A program made the translations under genes and the position numbers. From Chloroflexota bacterium (lineage in GTDB: Bacteria; Chloroflexota; Limnocylindria; QHBO01), in the NCBI GenBank assembly GCA_031177555.1, contig JAPSGM010000115.1:1-6400 (forward strand): a stretch of 6,400 bases of DNA, given 5' to 3'. Of this stretch, positions 1-5,804 are shown in pieces (the first letter of the stretch is position 1; each line of letters starts with the position of its first letter). The notes beneath the pieces were generated by a model. The model worked only from the letters and a program-made list of their open reading frames with translations, did not search any database and had not been told where the DNA came from.

Positions 1-1
1 G

Positions 2-421
2 CTCGACTTTCTCGATGAGATAGATCCCCAGCCGACCAACCGGTACGGCCTGGCACCAGTTTGGTTCACCGCCAAGTTCGACTTCCGGTTACTCGATCCC
101 CTGACCGGCCGTGCGATACCGGGTCAGGATCGGGAACGATACGGCGGGGTCGAATACGAGTGGGGCGTACCGCTTGGGACCAGTCGATTGCGTCTCATCC
201 TCCACAATCGCGCATTGGTCGCCATCGAGCTCTGCATCCCAAACGTCGAAGATGCGTTGCTGGCGCGAATTGTGCCGTTCCTGCAGCAACGGCTGCCGTT
301 CAAATTCTCTGCGAAGCAGTGGCGGGCGTGGACGCCCACCAAGACTGGGTCGTTCAGGAGTCGCAGGCGGTTTCTCCCCGCCCTTGCGAGCGACAACCAG
401 GGCGCGCCCCCTCTTCCCTAA
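2..421 (+). CDS. C-terminal part of an unrecognised protein
   Basis: An open frame enters from the left edge and runs 139 codons to a TAA at 419-421; the start lies outside the window. The visible part reads as a real globular protein: an N-terminal stretch with NRYGLAPVWF, a middle of alternating hydrophobic residues (RLRLILHNRALVAIEL), an amphipathic segment ending in LPFKFS, and a tail with WRAWTPTKTGSF followed by basic residues. I do not recognise the family and assign no function. There are no membrane segments in the visible part. An internal ATG-like start at 188 would discard the well-formed sequence before it, so the long reading is preferred. Base composition is lower in GC than its neighbours (35 of 60 bases in 181-240, against 43 of 60 in 601-660), with codons such as ATA, TTG and TTA that are uncommon in the rest of the window. 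It is convergent with the membrane-protein gene, and the stop codons overlap. Confidence 0.6.
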   Translation, partial: LDFLDEIDPQPTNRYGLAPVWFTAKFDFRLLDPLTGRAIPGQDRERYGGVEYEWGVPLGTSRLRLILHNRALVAIELCIPNVEDALLARIVPFLQQRLPFKFSAKQWRAWTPTKTGSFRSRRRFLPALASDNQGAPPLP

Positions 422-942
422 GTCTCGACGCGGGCGCGTGCGATGTAGCGGTCGGCCGACCAGACGGCCAGCGCCCACAGGATCGACAGCAGCAGCGTGA
501 GCCCGATGAGGGCCAGCGCGCCCGGCAGCGCTCCGCCCCCGAGCTGGCCGCCGAGCATCAGCACGCCCAGCGCGGCTATGCCGATGGTGCCCCCGATCAT
601 GACAAAGCCGATCTTGGCCGCCGTCCAGCCGAACCAGGGCAGCGAGTGGCCCTGCGCGCGGCCGGTCAGCCACAGCAACGTGGGCCCCGCCGCCCCGAAC
701 AGCGCCACGTAGAAGCCGACGCCGCTGAACAGGTCGTCCAGGCCGAGGCGCTGGCCGAGGAAGACGGCCGCGAAGACCCAGGTCGCCAGCAGCGCGCTGG
801 CCGCGCCGATCCCCATCAGCCAGGCCAGCAGCAGCGTGGCGGTGCCGGCGGACAGGCGCTCGACCAGCTCGCCGTCCCGTCCCTCGGCCAGCTCCGTCGG
901 CCCGTCCTCGGGCAGCTGCGGCGGGTCCTTCGGCCGCTCCAA
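418..942 (-). CDS. Small integral membrane protein, four predicted helices, unknown function
   Basis: The protein has 174 residues. Residues 1-30 are hydrophilic and acidic, and four hydrophobic segments follow at about 36-62, 72-92, 109-131 and 138-161. The C-terminal tail (SADRYIARARVET) is basic. By the positive-inside tendency, both ends probably face the cytoplasm. The first segment is long and could be a tilted helix. I see no catalytic or binding motif and cannot name a family. The start is a TTG (942-940) five bases after the TAG of the upstream transsulfuration enzyme. The in-frame codons I read upstream, to about 1008, contain no ATG, GTG or TTG, and the first 30 residues contain no other canonical start. 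The GGCGG in the end of the upstream gene is only a weak ribosome-binding site, so translation is probably coupled to that gene. The stop TAG (418-420) overlaps the stop of the convergent gene. The four hydrophobic segments and GC-ending codons make a real gene likely. Confidence 0.75.
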   Translation of the reverse strand: MERPKDPPQLPEDGPTELAEGRDGELVERLSAGTATLLLAWLMGIGAASALLATWVFAAVFLGQRLGLDDLFSGVGFYVALFGAAGPTLLWLTGRAQGHSLPWFGWTAAKIGFVMIGGTIGIAALGVLMLGGQLGGGALPGALALIGLTLLLSILWALAVWSADRYIARARVET

Positions 943-947
943 CGCGC

Positions 948-2132
948 CTAGACCGCCGCGGCCGGAACCGCTGCGACGACGAACGCCTGCTCGAGGTCGG
1001 CGATGAGGTCCTCCACCGCCTCGATACCCACCGACAGGCGCACGAGCCCGGCGGGCACGGCCAGCGGCGAGTCGGCGACCGAGACGTGGGTCATGGCGGC
1101 CGGCAGCTCGATCAGCGACTCCACCGCGCCCAGCGACTCCGCCAGCGTGAAGAGGCGCGTGGCCGCCACGAAGCGCTCGGCCACCGCCAGCTCGCCGTTG
1201 AGCTCGAAGCTGACCATGGCGCCGGGCAGGCGCATCTGGCGCTCGACCAGCTCTCGGTACGGGCTGCCAGGCAGCCCCGGCCAGCTGACCTGACGCACCT
1301 CCGGCCGCCCGTTGAGCCAGAAGGCAATCGCGCGCGCGTTGGCCGTGGCGCGCTCCATGCGCACCGCCAGCGTCCGCAGGCCGCGCATAACAAGGAAGCA
1401 GTCGAAGGGGCTCGGCACGGCGCCGGCCGCGTTCTGGTGGAAGCGCAGGCGCTCCGCAAGGTCGTCACGCGACGTGGCCAGCAGCCCGCCGATGACGTCG
1501 GAGTGGCCGCCCAGGTACTTCGTGGCCGAGTGCAGGGAGACATCGGCCCCCAATGCCAACGGCTGCTGCAGGAAGGGCGTGGCGAAGGTGTTGTCGACCA
1601 CGGTGATGGCGCCCGCCTCGCGGGCCATGCCGGCCACGGCGGCGATGTCGACCACCTTGAGCAGCGGGTTGGTGGGCGTCTCGATCCAGACCATGCGCGC
1701 CGCGCCGTCACCGGAGCCGATGGCCGCGCGCACCGCCTCGAGATCGGTCAGGTCCACCGCGTCGACGGCGATCCCGTATCGGGCCCAGACCTTGTCGGCC
1801 AGCCGCCAGGTGCCGCCGTAGACGTCGTCGGACATGACGATCCGGTCGCCGGGCTGGGTCAGGTACAGCAGGTTCTGCGTCGCCGCCAGGCCCGATGCGT
1901 AGGCGAAGCCGTGCTCCGCCCCCTCCAGCGCGGCGATGGCCGCCTCCAGCGATCGGCGGGTGGGGTTGTCGCTGCGGCCGTACTCGAACCCGCCGCGGGT
2001 GGCGCCCACGCCGTCCTGCTTGAAGGTGGTGCTCATCTGGATGGCCGGCACCACCGCGCCGGTCGCAGCGTCCGGCTCTGCGCCGGCATGCACGGCCAGC
2101 GTCTCGAACTTGTCGCTTGTGGGCCCGGTCAT
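948..2132 (-). CDS. metB: Cystathionine gamma-synthase / gamma-lyase (PLP-dependent transsulfuration enzyme)
   Basis: This is a full-length (394 aa) member of the Cys/Met-metabolism PLP family (fold type I), cytoplasmic and normally a tetramer. Visible landmarks are YGRSDNPT (51-58), the phosphate- and tyrosine-contacting region of the neighbouring subunit; YGGT (105-108), whose Tyr stacks on the cofactor ring; VVDNTFATP (178-186), whose Asp180 pairs with the pyridine nitrogen; and HSATKYLGGHSD (201-212), with Lys205 as the Schiff-base lysine. The C-terminal ESLGAVESLIELPAAMTH and VRLSVGIE motifs include the Arg365 that binds the substrate carboxylate. Family members either make cystathionine from an activated homoserine and cysteine or cleave cystathionine to cysteine, 2-oxobutyrate and ammonia. 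ESLGxxESLxELP with Glu338 resembles both groups, so sequence alone does not decide the reaction, and the symbol is provisional. The nearby cystathionine beta-synthase-type gene favours a role in reverse transsulfuration. ATG start; no strong Shine-Dalgarno; 52 bases after the hydrolase stop. Confidence 0.93.
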   Translation of the reverse strand: MTGPTSDKFETLAVHAGAEPDAATGAVVPAIQMSTTFKQDGVGATRGGFEYGRSDNPTRRSLEAAIAALEGAEHGFAYASGLAATQNLLYLTQPGDRIVMSDDVYGGTWRLADKVWARYGIAVDAVDLTDLEAVRAAIGSGDGAARMVWIETPTNPLLKVVDIAAVAGMAREAGAITVVDNTFATPFLQQPLALGADVSLHSATKYLGGHSDVIGGLLATSRDDLAERLRFHQNAAGAVPSPFDCFLVMRGLRTLAVRMERATANARAIAFWLNGRPEVRQVSWPGLPGSPYRELVERQMRLPGAMVSFELNGELAVAERFVAATRLFTLAESLGAVESLIELPAAMTHVSVADSPLAVPAGLVRLSVGIEAVEDLIADLEQAFVVAAVPAAAV

Positions 2133-2184
2133 CGCGCCATTCTGACAGGCTCACGTCACGAGACAGGACACGCCACGGCCCCGT

Positions 2185-3054
2185 TCACGCGACGGACGAG
2201 AGCCAGCCCAGCATGCGTTCCTCGTACATTGGACTGAGCCTGCCGTCCGAGAGGCGAAGCTCGTGCGAGGCGTCCGGCACCACCAGGATGTCGGCGGCGT
2301 CGCCGCGCGCGCGGCGCCATGCCTCGACGCTGGCATCCACCGGAGTCCAGGCGTCGTCGGCGCCGTAGATCGCGAGGACCGGGACGCTGGTTGCCGCAAA
2401 GACAGGCACTGGATCGAAGTCCATCTCGGCGATCCACGCCGCCCGCTTGGCCGCGTCCGGAAGCTCGTTCGGCAAGAAGGCAACGCTCCACCACGCTTCC
2501 GACCTGGCTACCGCCAGGTCGCTGCTGAGCCGACCTGCGTCCGAGGGCGTCGGGTTGTGGATCCATGCCTCCAGCCGCGCGCGCAGCTTTAGGGCGCGCT
2601 CGACCGCCGGCGGACCGTGGCCGCCGCGCCTCAGTTGCTCAGCGACGGCATATCGCATCTGGACGGCCGGCGTGACGCCGGCCGAGGCGACGAGGACGAG
2701 GAACTGGATTCGCGGGGACAGCGTGGCCGCCATTGGTGCGACCCAGGCGCCTTGGCTGTAGCCCCACAGGCCGATGTTGGCCGATCCGATGGCGTCGGCC
2801 ACGGCCAGCGCGTCACGCGCCTGGAGGTCGAATCGGCCCACCGACCGATCGCCTGTCGATTCCCCTTCTCCCCGGCGATCGAACGTCGCGACGCCCACAC
2901 CGACAGGCGGAAGCACTCGGTGCAAGTGCTCATACAGCGGGTGGGCACGCGTCCCGGCCGAAGCGCCGTGCAGTGCGATCAGTGCGGTGTCGCCGCTCGG
3001 GCAGTACGAGGCGGCCAGGGTTGCGGCGTCTACAGGGACGACGAGCCGATCCAG
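2185..3054 (-). CDS. Alpha/beta hydrolase (dienelactone-hydrolase-like), probable CTG start
   Basis: This is a serine hydrolase of the alpha/beta fold, 289 residues if read from CTG 3054-3052. In order it shows a short first strand (LVVPVDAATLAASY), the oxyanion segment ALHGAS (27-32), FDRRGEGES (58-66), the nucleophile elbow GYSQG with Ser100, the acid region YGADDAWTP (Asp233/234) and the catalytic DASHE (His264). Between the elbow and the acid lies a helical cap region. The substrate is unknown; similar enzymes act on esters or lactones. Start choice: the first canonical codon in frame is TTG 2925-2923, but it would remove the oxyanion strand, so it is very unlikely. Upstream to the mmsA stop there is no ATG, GTG or TTG. 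CTG 3054 lies just after a G-rich ribosome-binding-like stretch. The frame is the same as mmsA, separated only by its TAG (3067-3069). Possible readings are a CTG start, a lost start, or low-level readthrough from mmsA. The family call is firm; the start is uncertain. Confidence 0.8.
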   Translation of the reverse strand: MDRLVVPVDAATLAASYCPSGDTALIALHGASAGTRAHPLYEHLHRVLPPVGVGVATFDRRGEGESTGDRSVGRFDLQARDALAVADAIGSANIGLWGYSQGAWVAPMAATLSPRIQFLVLVASAGVTPAVQMRYAVAEQLRRGGHGPPAVERALKLRARLEAWIHNPTPSDAGRLSSDLAVARSEAWWSVAFLPNELPDAAKRAAWIAEMDFDPVPVFAATSVPVLAIYGADDAWTPVDASVEAWRRARGDAADILVVPDASHELRLSDGRLSPMYEERMLGWLSSVA

Positions 3055-3066
3055 CGACCCCCGCCC
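3055..3066 (-). promoter_or_regulatory. Possible Shine-Dalgarno for the hydrolase
   Basis: Directly after the mmsA TAG the minus strand reads GGGCGGGGGTCG and then CTG. The purine-rich GGGCGGGG could pair with the anti-Shine-Dalgarno, although its spacing to the CTG is short (about 3-4 bases). It is the only ribosome-binding-like sequence near the start region of the hydrolase, and it supports re-initiation there by ribosomes that have just finished mmsA. In a GC-rich genome such a G-run can also arise by chance. Confidence 0.3.
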
Positions 3067-4608
3067 CTAGCGCGTCTGCGGGAAGCCGAGGTCGACCTTC
3101 GAGGTGGAAGGATCGGGCCAGCGGGCGGTGACGATCTTGGCGCGCGTGTAGAACTGGATGCCCTCGGGCCCGTACATGTGGAGGTCGCCGAAAAGCGATG
3201 CCTTCCAGCCGCCGAAGCTGTAGTAGGCCACCGGCACCGGGATGGGCACGTTGATGCCGACCATGCCCACGTTGACGTCGAACTGGAACTGGCGCGCCGC
3301 CCCGCCGTCGCGGGTGAAGATGGCGGTGCCGTTGGCGTACGGGTTCTCGTCGATGACCCGGGCGGCATCGGCGTAGGTGGGGACGCGGACGATCTCGAGC
3401 ACCGGGCCGAAGATCTCGTTGCGGTAGCACTCCATCTCCGGCGTGACGTTGTCCAGCAGGGAGACGCCTAGGAAGAAGCCGCCGTCCTCCTGCGAGTACA
3501 GGACGTGCTGCCGGCCGTCGACCCGCAGAACGGCGCCCTGTTTCGTGCCGCTGTCCAGATAGGAGACCACCTTGTCGCGGTGCTCGCGGGTGATGAGCGG
3601 TCCCATCTCGACCCCCTCCTCGGAGCCGGGCCCCACCTTGATCTTCGGCAGCCGCCCCTCGATGGCCTCCACCAGCGGGTCCGCCACGTCGCCGACTGCC
3701 ACGACCACGCTGATCGCCATGCAGCGCTCGCCGGCGGAGCCGTACGCGGCAGAGACGGCGGCATCGGCGGCCATGTCGATGTCGGCATCGGGCAGGACCA
3801 CCATGTGGTTCTTGGCGCCGCCCAGGGCCTGCACGCGCTTGCCGTGCTTGGTGCCGGTCTCGTAGATGTGGCGCGCGATCGGCGTGGAGCCCACGAAGCT
3901 CACCGCCGCGATGTCCGGGTGCTCCAGGATCCGGTCGACGGCCACCTTGTCGCCGTGGACGACGTTGAAGACCCCGTTCGGCAGCCCAGCCTCCTGCCAC
4001 AGCTCGGCCAGGTACACCGATGCGGACGGGTCCTTCTCGGACGGCTTGAGGACGAAGGCGTTGCCGCAGGCGATGGCGTTGGCGAACATCCACATCGGCA
4101 CCATGGCCGGGAAGTTGAAGGGCGTGATGCCGGCAACCACGCCGAGCGGCTGGCGGATCTGGTAGACGTCGACACCGCTGGAGACCTGCTCCGAGAACCC
4201 GCCCTTCAGCAGACTCGGGATGCCGGTCGCGAACTCGACGTTCTCCAGGCCGCGCTGCACTTCGCCCAGGGCGTCGGTGCGCACCTTGCCGTGCTCGCGG
4301 GTCAGGTGGGCGGCGATCTCCTCGCGATGCTGTTCCACCAGGTTGCGGAACCGGAACAGGATCTCGGTGCGACGGCTCAGGGAGGTCGCGCGCCAGGCCG
4401 GAAACGCGGAACGGGCGGCCGCGACGGCCGCATCGACTTCCTGGGCCGATGCGAAGTCAACCTCCCGCGCCAGCTCTCCGGTGGCGGGGTTGTAGACCGG
4501 GCCGCGGCGGCTACTGGTGCCGGCCACGCGCGCGCCGTCGATCCAGTGGTTCACGCGCTTCCGCTCGGTCTGAGCGGTGCCGGCAGGCGGTTCCGCGATC
4601 TGGGTCAT
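3067..4608 (-). CDS. mmsA: Methylmalonate-semialdehyde dehydrogenase (CoA-acylating)
   Basis: The protein has 513 residues, close to the family's usual length of about 500 plus a short tail. It oxidises methylmalonate semialdehyde (or malonate semialdehyde) with NAD+ and CoA to propionyl-CoA (or acetyl-CoA), NADH and CO2, in valine, myo-inositol, beta-alanine or thymine breakdown; it is cytoplasmic. Landmarks are TPFNFP (162-167) with the oxyanion Asn165, the NAD-binding LKPSEKDP (187-194), SFVGSTP (237-243), GGAKNH (263-268), GSAGERC (290-296) with catalytic Cys296, and NEIFGP (397-402). The GGAKNH motif replaces the ELGGK general-base motif of hydrolytic aldehyde dehydrogenases. This is the hallmark of the CoA-dependent branch, in which no water-activating Glu is present. 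The long MVGINVPIPVPVAYYSFGGWK region is also typical. The ATG start has a clear AGAGGA six bases upstream. It is the first gene of a minus-strand block, followed immediately by the in-frame hydrolase. The N-terminal 20 residues are low in conservation but fit the start. Confidence 0.97.
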   Translation of the reverse strand: MTQIAEPPAGTAQTERKRVNHWIDGARVAGTSSRRGPVYNPATGELAREVDFASAQEVDAAVAAARSAFPAWRATSLSRRTEILFRFRNLVEQHREEIAAHLTREHGKVRTDALGEVQRGLENVEFATGIPSLLKGGFSEQVSSGVDVYQIRQPLGVVAGITPFNFPAMVPMWMFANAIACGNAFVLKPSEKDPSASVYLAELWQEAGLPNGVFNVVHGDKVAVDRILEHPDIAAVSFVGSTPIARHIYETGTKHGKRVQALGGAKNHMVVLPDADIDMAADAAVSAAYGSAGERCMAISVVVAVGDVADPLVEAIEGRLPKIKVGPGSEEGVEMGPLITREHRDKVVSYLDSGTKQGAVLRVDGRQHVLYSQEDGGFFLGVSLLDNVTPEMECYRNEIFGPVLEIVRVPTYADAARVIDENPYANGTAIFTRDGGAARQFQFDVNVGMVGINVPIPVPVAYYSFGGWKASLFGDLHMYGPEGIQFYTRAKIVTARWPDPSTSKVDLGFPQTR

Positions 4609-4614
4609 GTCGGT

Positions 4615-4620
4615 TCCTCT
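4615..4620 (-). promoter_or_regulatory. Ribosome-binding site of mmsA
   Basis: The minus strand reads AGAGGA followed by six bases (ACCGAC) and ATG. This is a good Shine-Dalgarno at normal spacing and fixes the mmsA start at 4608. Confidence 0.75.
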
Positions 4621-4636
4621 CGTGTCTCCGCATCCA

Positions 4637-4650
4637 GAGGGTACTCCCTC
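4637..4650. promoter_or_regulatory. Short palindrome in the mmsA leader
   Basis: GAGGG-TACT-CCCTC is a perfect 5-bp stem with a 4-base loop, 28 bases upstream of the mmsA ATG. It could be a small hairpin in the transcript leader or half of a protein-binding site. There is no T-run, so it is not a standard terminator. Its function is unknown, and a stem of this length can occur by chance. Confidence 0.25.
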
Positions 4651-4866
4651 GCTCCCGGCTCGTCAGGAGGGTGCGGCGATCCTGCCAAATTCTCTTGAGG
4701 TGCGCAGCGAGCGGCATCCCGGATGTGCGGCCGCGGCGTGCCACGCTCGGCAGGGATCGAGCATTTCGCCAGATGCGCACCAAGCGGGAATTTGGCAACG
4801 TTGGTGGCGCCGAATCGTTGCGCGCCGCTATAGACCGATTCGTCCGCGTGGCGCTATCGTCGGCAG

Positions 4867-5037
4867 ATGGACGAGCCGTCAGCATGCGCAATCTGCGGCA
4901 ACCGGATCGTCACTGGCGAGGCATGGATGGAGGCCGATCGCGACGGGCATCGGCTGAGGATCCACTCCGGCTGCCTGTACGGGGAAGAGCGCGGCGCCGA
5001 GGCAGAGTGGGAGCCCCAGGACCGCACCGCCTTCTAG
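4867..5037 (+). CDS. Small protein with a CxxC...HxxC metal-binding pattern
   Basis: ATG at 4867 to TAG at 5035-5037, 56 residues. The N-terminal part contains CAICGN (Cys7, Cys10), the middle contains IHSGC (His33, Cys36), and the tail is acidic (GEERGAEAEWEPQD). CxxC-x22-HxxC is the spacing of a single small zinc ribbon or treble-clef-like site, so zinc binding is a reasonable inference. I do not recognise a named family. Codon use supports translation: 47 of 56 codons end in G or C, as in neighbouring genes, and the Cys/His pattern would be unlikely in a chance frame. The Shine-Dalgarno is weak (GGCAG just before the ATG), so it may be translated from a near-leaderless transcript. It diverges from mmsA across the inverted-repeat region and is in the same frame as the decayed LuxR-type fragment downstream, separated by the TAG. 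It could be a stand-alone small protein or a remnant of something larger. Confidence 0.55.
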   Translation: MDEPSACAICGNRIVTGEAWMEADRDGHRLRIHSGCLYGEERGAEAEWEPQDRTAF

Positions 5038-5722
5038 GCCGGCAACCAGGCCACGAGTCCGGAGGCGACCGCTGACCGGCACCTGCGCACGCCGACGGTG
5101 GCGGTGATGGAAGATCTCCACTGGGCGGACGAGGCGACGCGCGACCTGCTCCGCTTCGTGGGGCGGCGGGTTGGCGAGACGCGATCGCTCGTCCTCGGTT
5201 CGATGCGCGCGGAGGAGGTGGATGCGGCCCATCCACTGCGCGCAGTGCTGGGCGACCTTGCGACCTCGGGCACGCTGCTGCGGCGCCGCGTTGGTCCCCT
5301 GTCTCCCGAGGCCGTCCGCCAGCTCGCGTCCAATCACGAGGTCGAGCGCTGCACCGACGAGGAGTCCGGCTTGGGCGCCATGGGCCAGCACTACGTTCGT
5401 GGCGACCTGGTGGGCGACACCGTCTTCGACCTGTCCCAGCCGGAGGTCCTCGTCTACGAGCCGATGCCGAACGGGCGGCAGCGCCTGGTTGCCGTCGAGT
5501 TCGTGGTGTTCCAGAGGGCCCTGGGACGCGCAGTTCGAGTCCGAGCCGGTGCAGCCGCCAATGCTGTTCGGCCAGGAACTGCAGCTGGTGTAATCCCCGA
5601 ACCGGTACGGCGTTCCGGCCTTCTACCAGATCCACGTCTGGCTCTGGAAGCGGAACCCGGCCGGCATGTTCCAGGAATGGAACGAGCGGGTCTCGTGCCT
5701 GGGCCTGGGCGATCCGCAGTAA
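5038..5722 (+). pseudogene. Chimeric pseudogene: LuxR-type ATPase regulator fragment joined to a conserved hypothetical protein C-terminus
   Basis: Two unrelated gene remnants share one frame. The first (about 5086-5330) carries VAVMEDLHWADEATRDLLRF, the Walker B segment of the AAA-type ATPase found in large LuxR-family transcriptional regulators, then LVLGSMRAEEV and GPLSPEAVRQLA. The Walker A and the C-terminal helix-turn-helix are missing. At about 5326-5350 it passes in frame into part of a conserved hypothetical family: GAMGQHYVRGDLVGDTVFD, PEVLVYEPMPNGRQRLVAVEFVVFQ (split here by a comma only for length: VYEPMPNG then RLVAVEF). Near 5512-5522 the reading jumps to frame 2; removing one C from the GGGCCC tract restores FQRAWDAQF. 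Frame 2 continues PPMLFGQELQLV, meets TAA at 5591-5593, then resumes SPNRYGVPAFYQIHVWLWK and ends RVSCLGLGDPQ with TAA at 5720-5722. A lost N-terminus, a fusion, a frameshift and a nonsense codon together make function very unlikely. An intact-looking GTG at 5098 opens a frame but yields only this chimera. Confidence 0.75.
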
Positions 5723-5804
5723 GCGAGCGAAGCAAGGCGGCAGGACGGGCGCGTGCCGCGGTCCCGCCGGCCCCCTCCACGGCGCCCGGCGGCTGCTCCC
5801 CGAG
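5723..5804. other. Short convergent intergenic gap
   Basis: These 82 bases lie between the end of the rightward pseudogene and the stop of the leftward cystathionine beta-synthase-type gene. They are very GC-rich, with several overlapping GGC/GCC repeats that could pair weakly, but I see no hairpin followed by a T-run in either direction and do not call a terminator. Confidence 0.4.

Larger units (their letters stand above)
4609..4866. promoter_or_regulatory. Divergent intergenic region between mmsA and the small ORF, with a 10-bp inverted repeat
   Basis: This 258-bp stretch separates mmsA (reading left) from the 56-codon ORF (reading right) and should carry promoters for one or both. It holds an exact inverted repeat, TGCCAAATTC at 4683-4692 and GAATTTGGCA at 4788-4797, whose centres are 105 bases apart, about ten helical turns. 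Each arm contains TTGGCA, one base from the TTGACA -35 consensus, facing outward toward its gene, but neither has a convincing -10 at 16-18 bases. A TATAGA at 4829-4834 could be a -10 for the rightward transcript; its best upstream partner, TTGGTG at 4801, is at a poor distance of 22 bases. An imperfect CATCC-C-GGATG lies around 4713-4725. The arms could be paired operator sites that allow DNA looping. Promoter assignments are weak. Confidence 0.4.

Noticed and set aside
61..951. Long plus-strand open frame of 296 codons across the membrane-protein gene
   Set aside because: The translation is rich in Arg, Gln and Gly with no motif, and it is antisense to a frame with four clear membrane helices. 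It is a shadow typical of GC-rich DNA.
2138..2140. Second ATG eight bases upstream of the cystathionine gamma-synthase/lyase start
   Set aside because: It is out of frame and meets a stop after three codons (ATGGCGCGATGA). It could at most be a minimal leader and has no supporting evidence.
1086..2237. 383-codon plus-strand open frame opposite the transsulfuration gene
   Set aside because: It is antisense to a full-length enzyme with all catalytic motifs; its own sequence is low-complexity and has no recognisable domain.
3505..4698. 397-codon plus-strand open frame opposite mmsA
   Set aside because: It is the antisense shadow of mmsA, rich in His, Asp and Gly from reversed codons, with no domain.
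4910..5635. 241-codon minus-strand open frame across the pseudogene
   Set aside because: The protein is Arg/Pro/Gly-rich and motif-free; the plus strand of the same interval holds recognisable family motifs.
5723..5804. Possible terminator hairpin between the pseudogene and the cbs-type gene
   Set aside because: GC repeats pair only imperfectly and no T-run follows on either strand.
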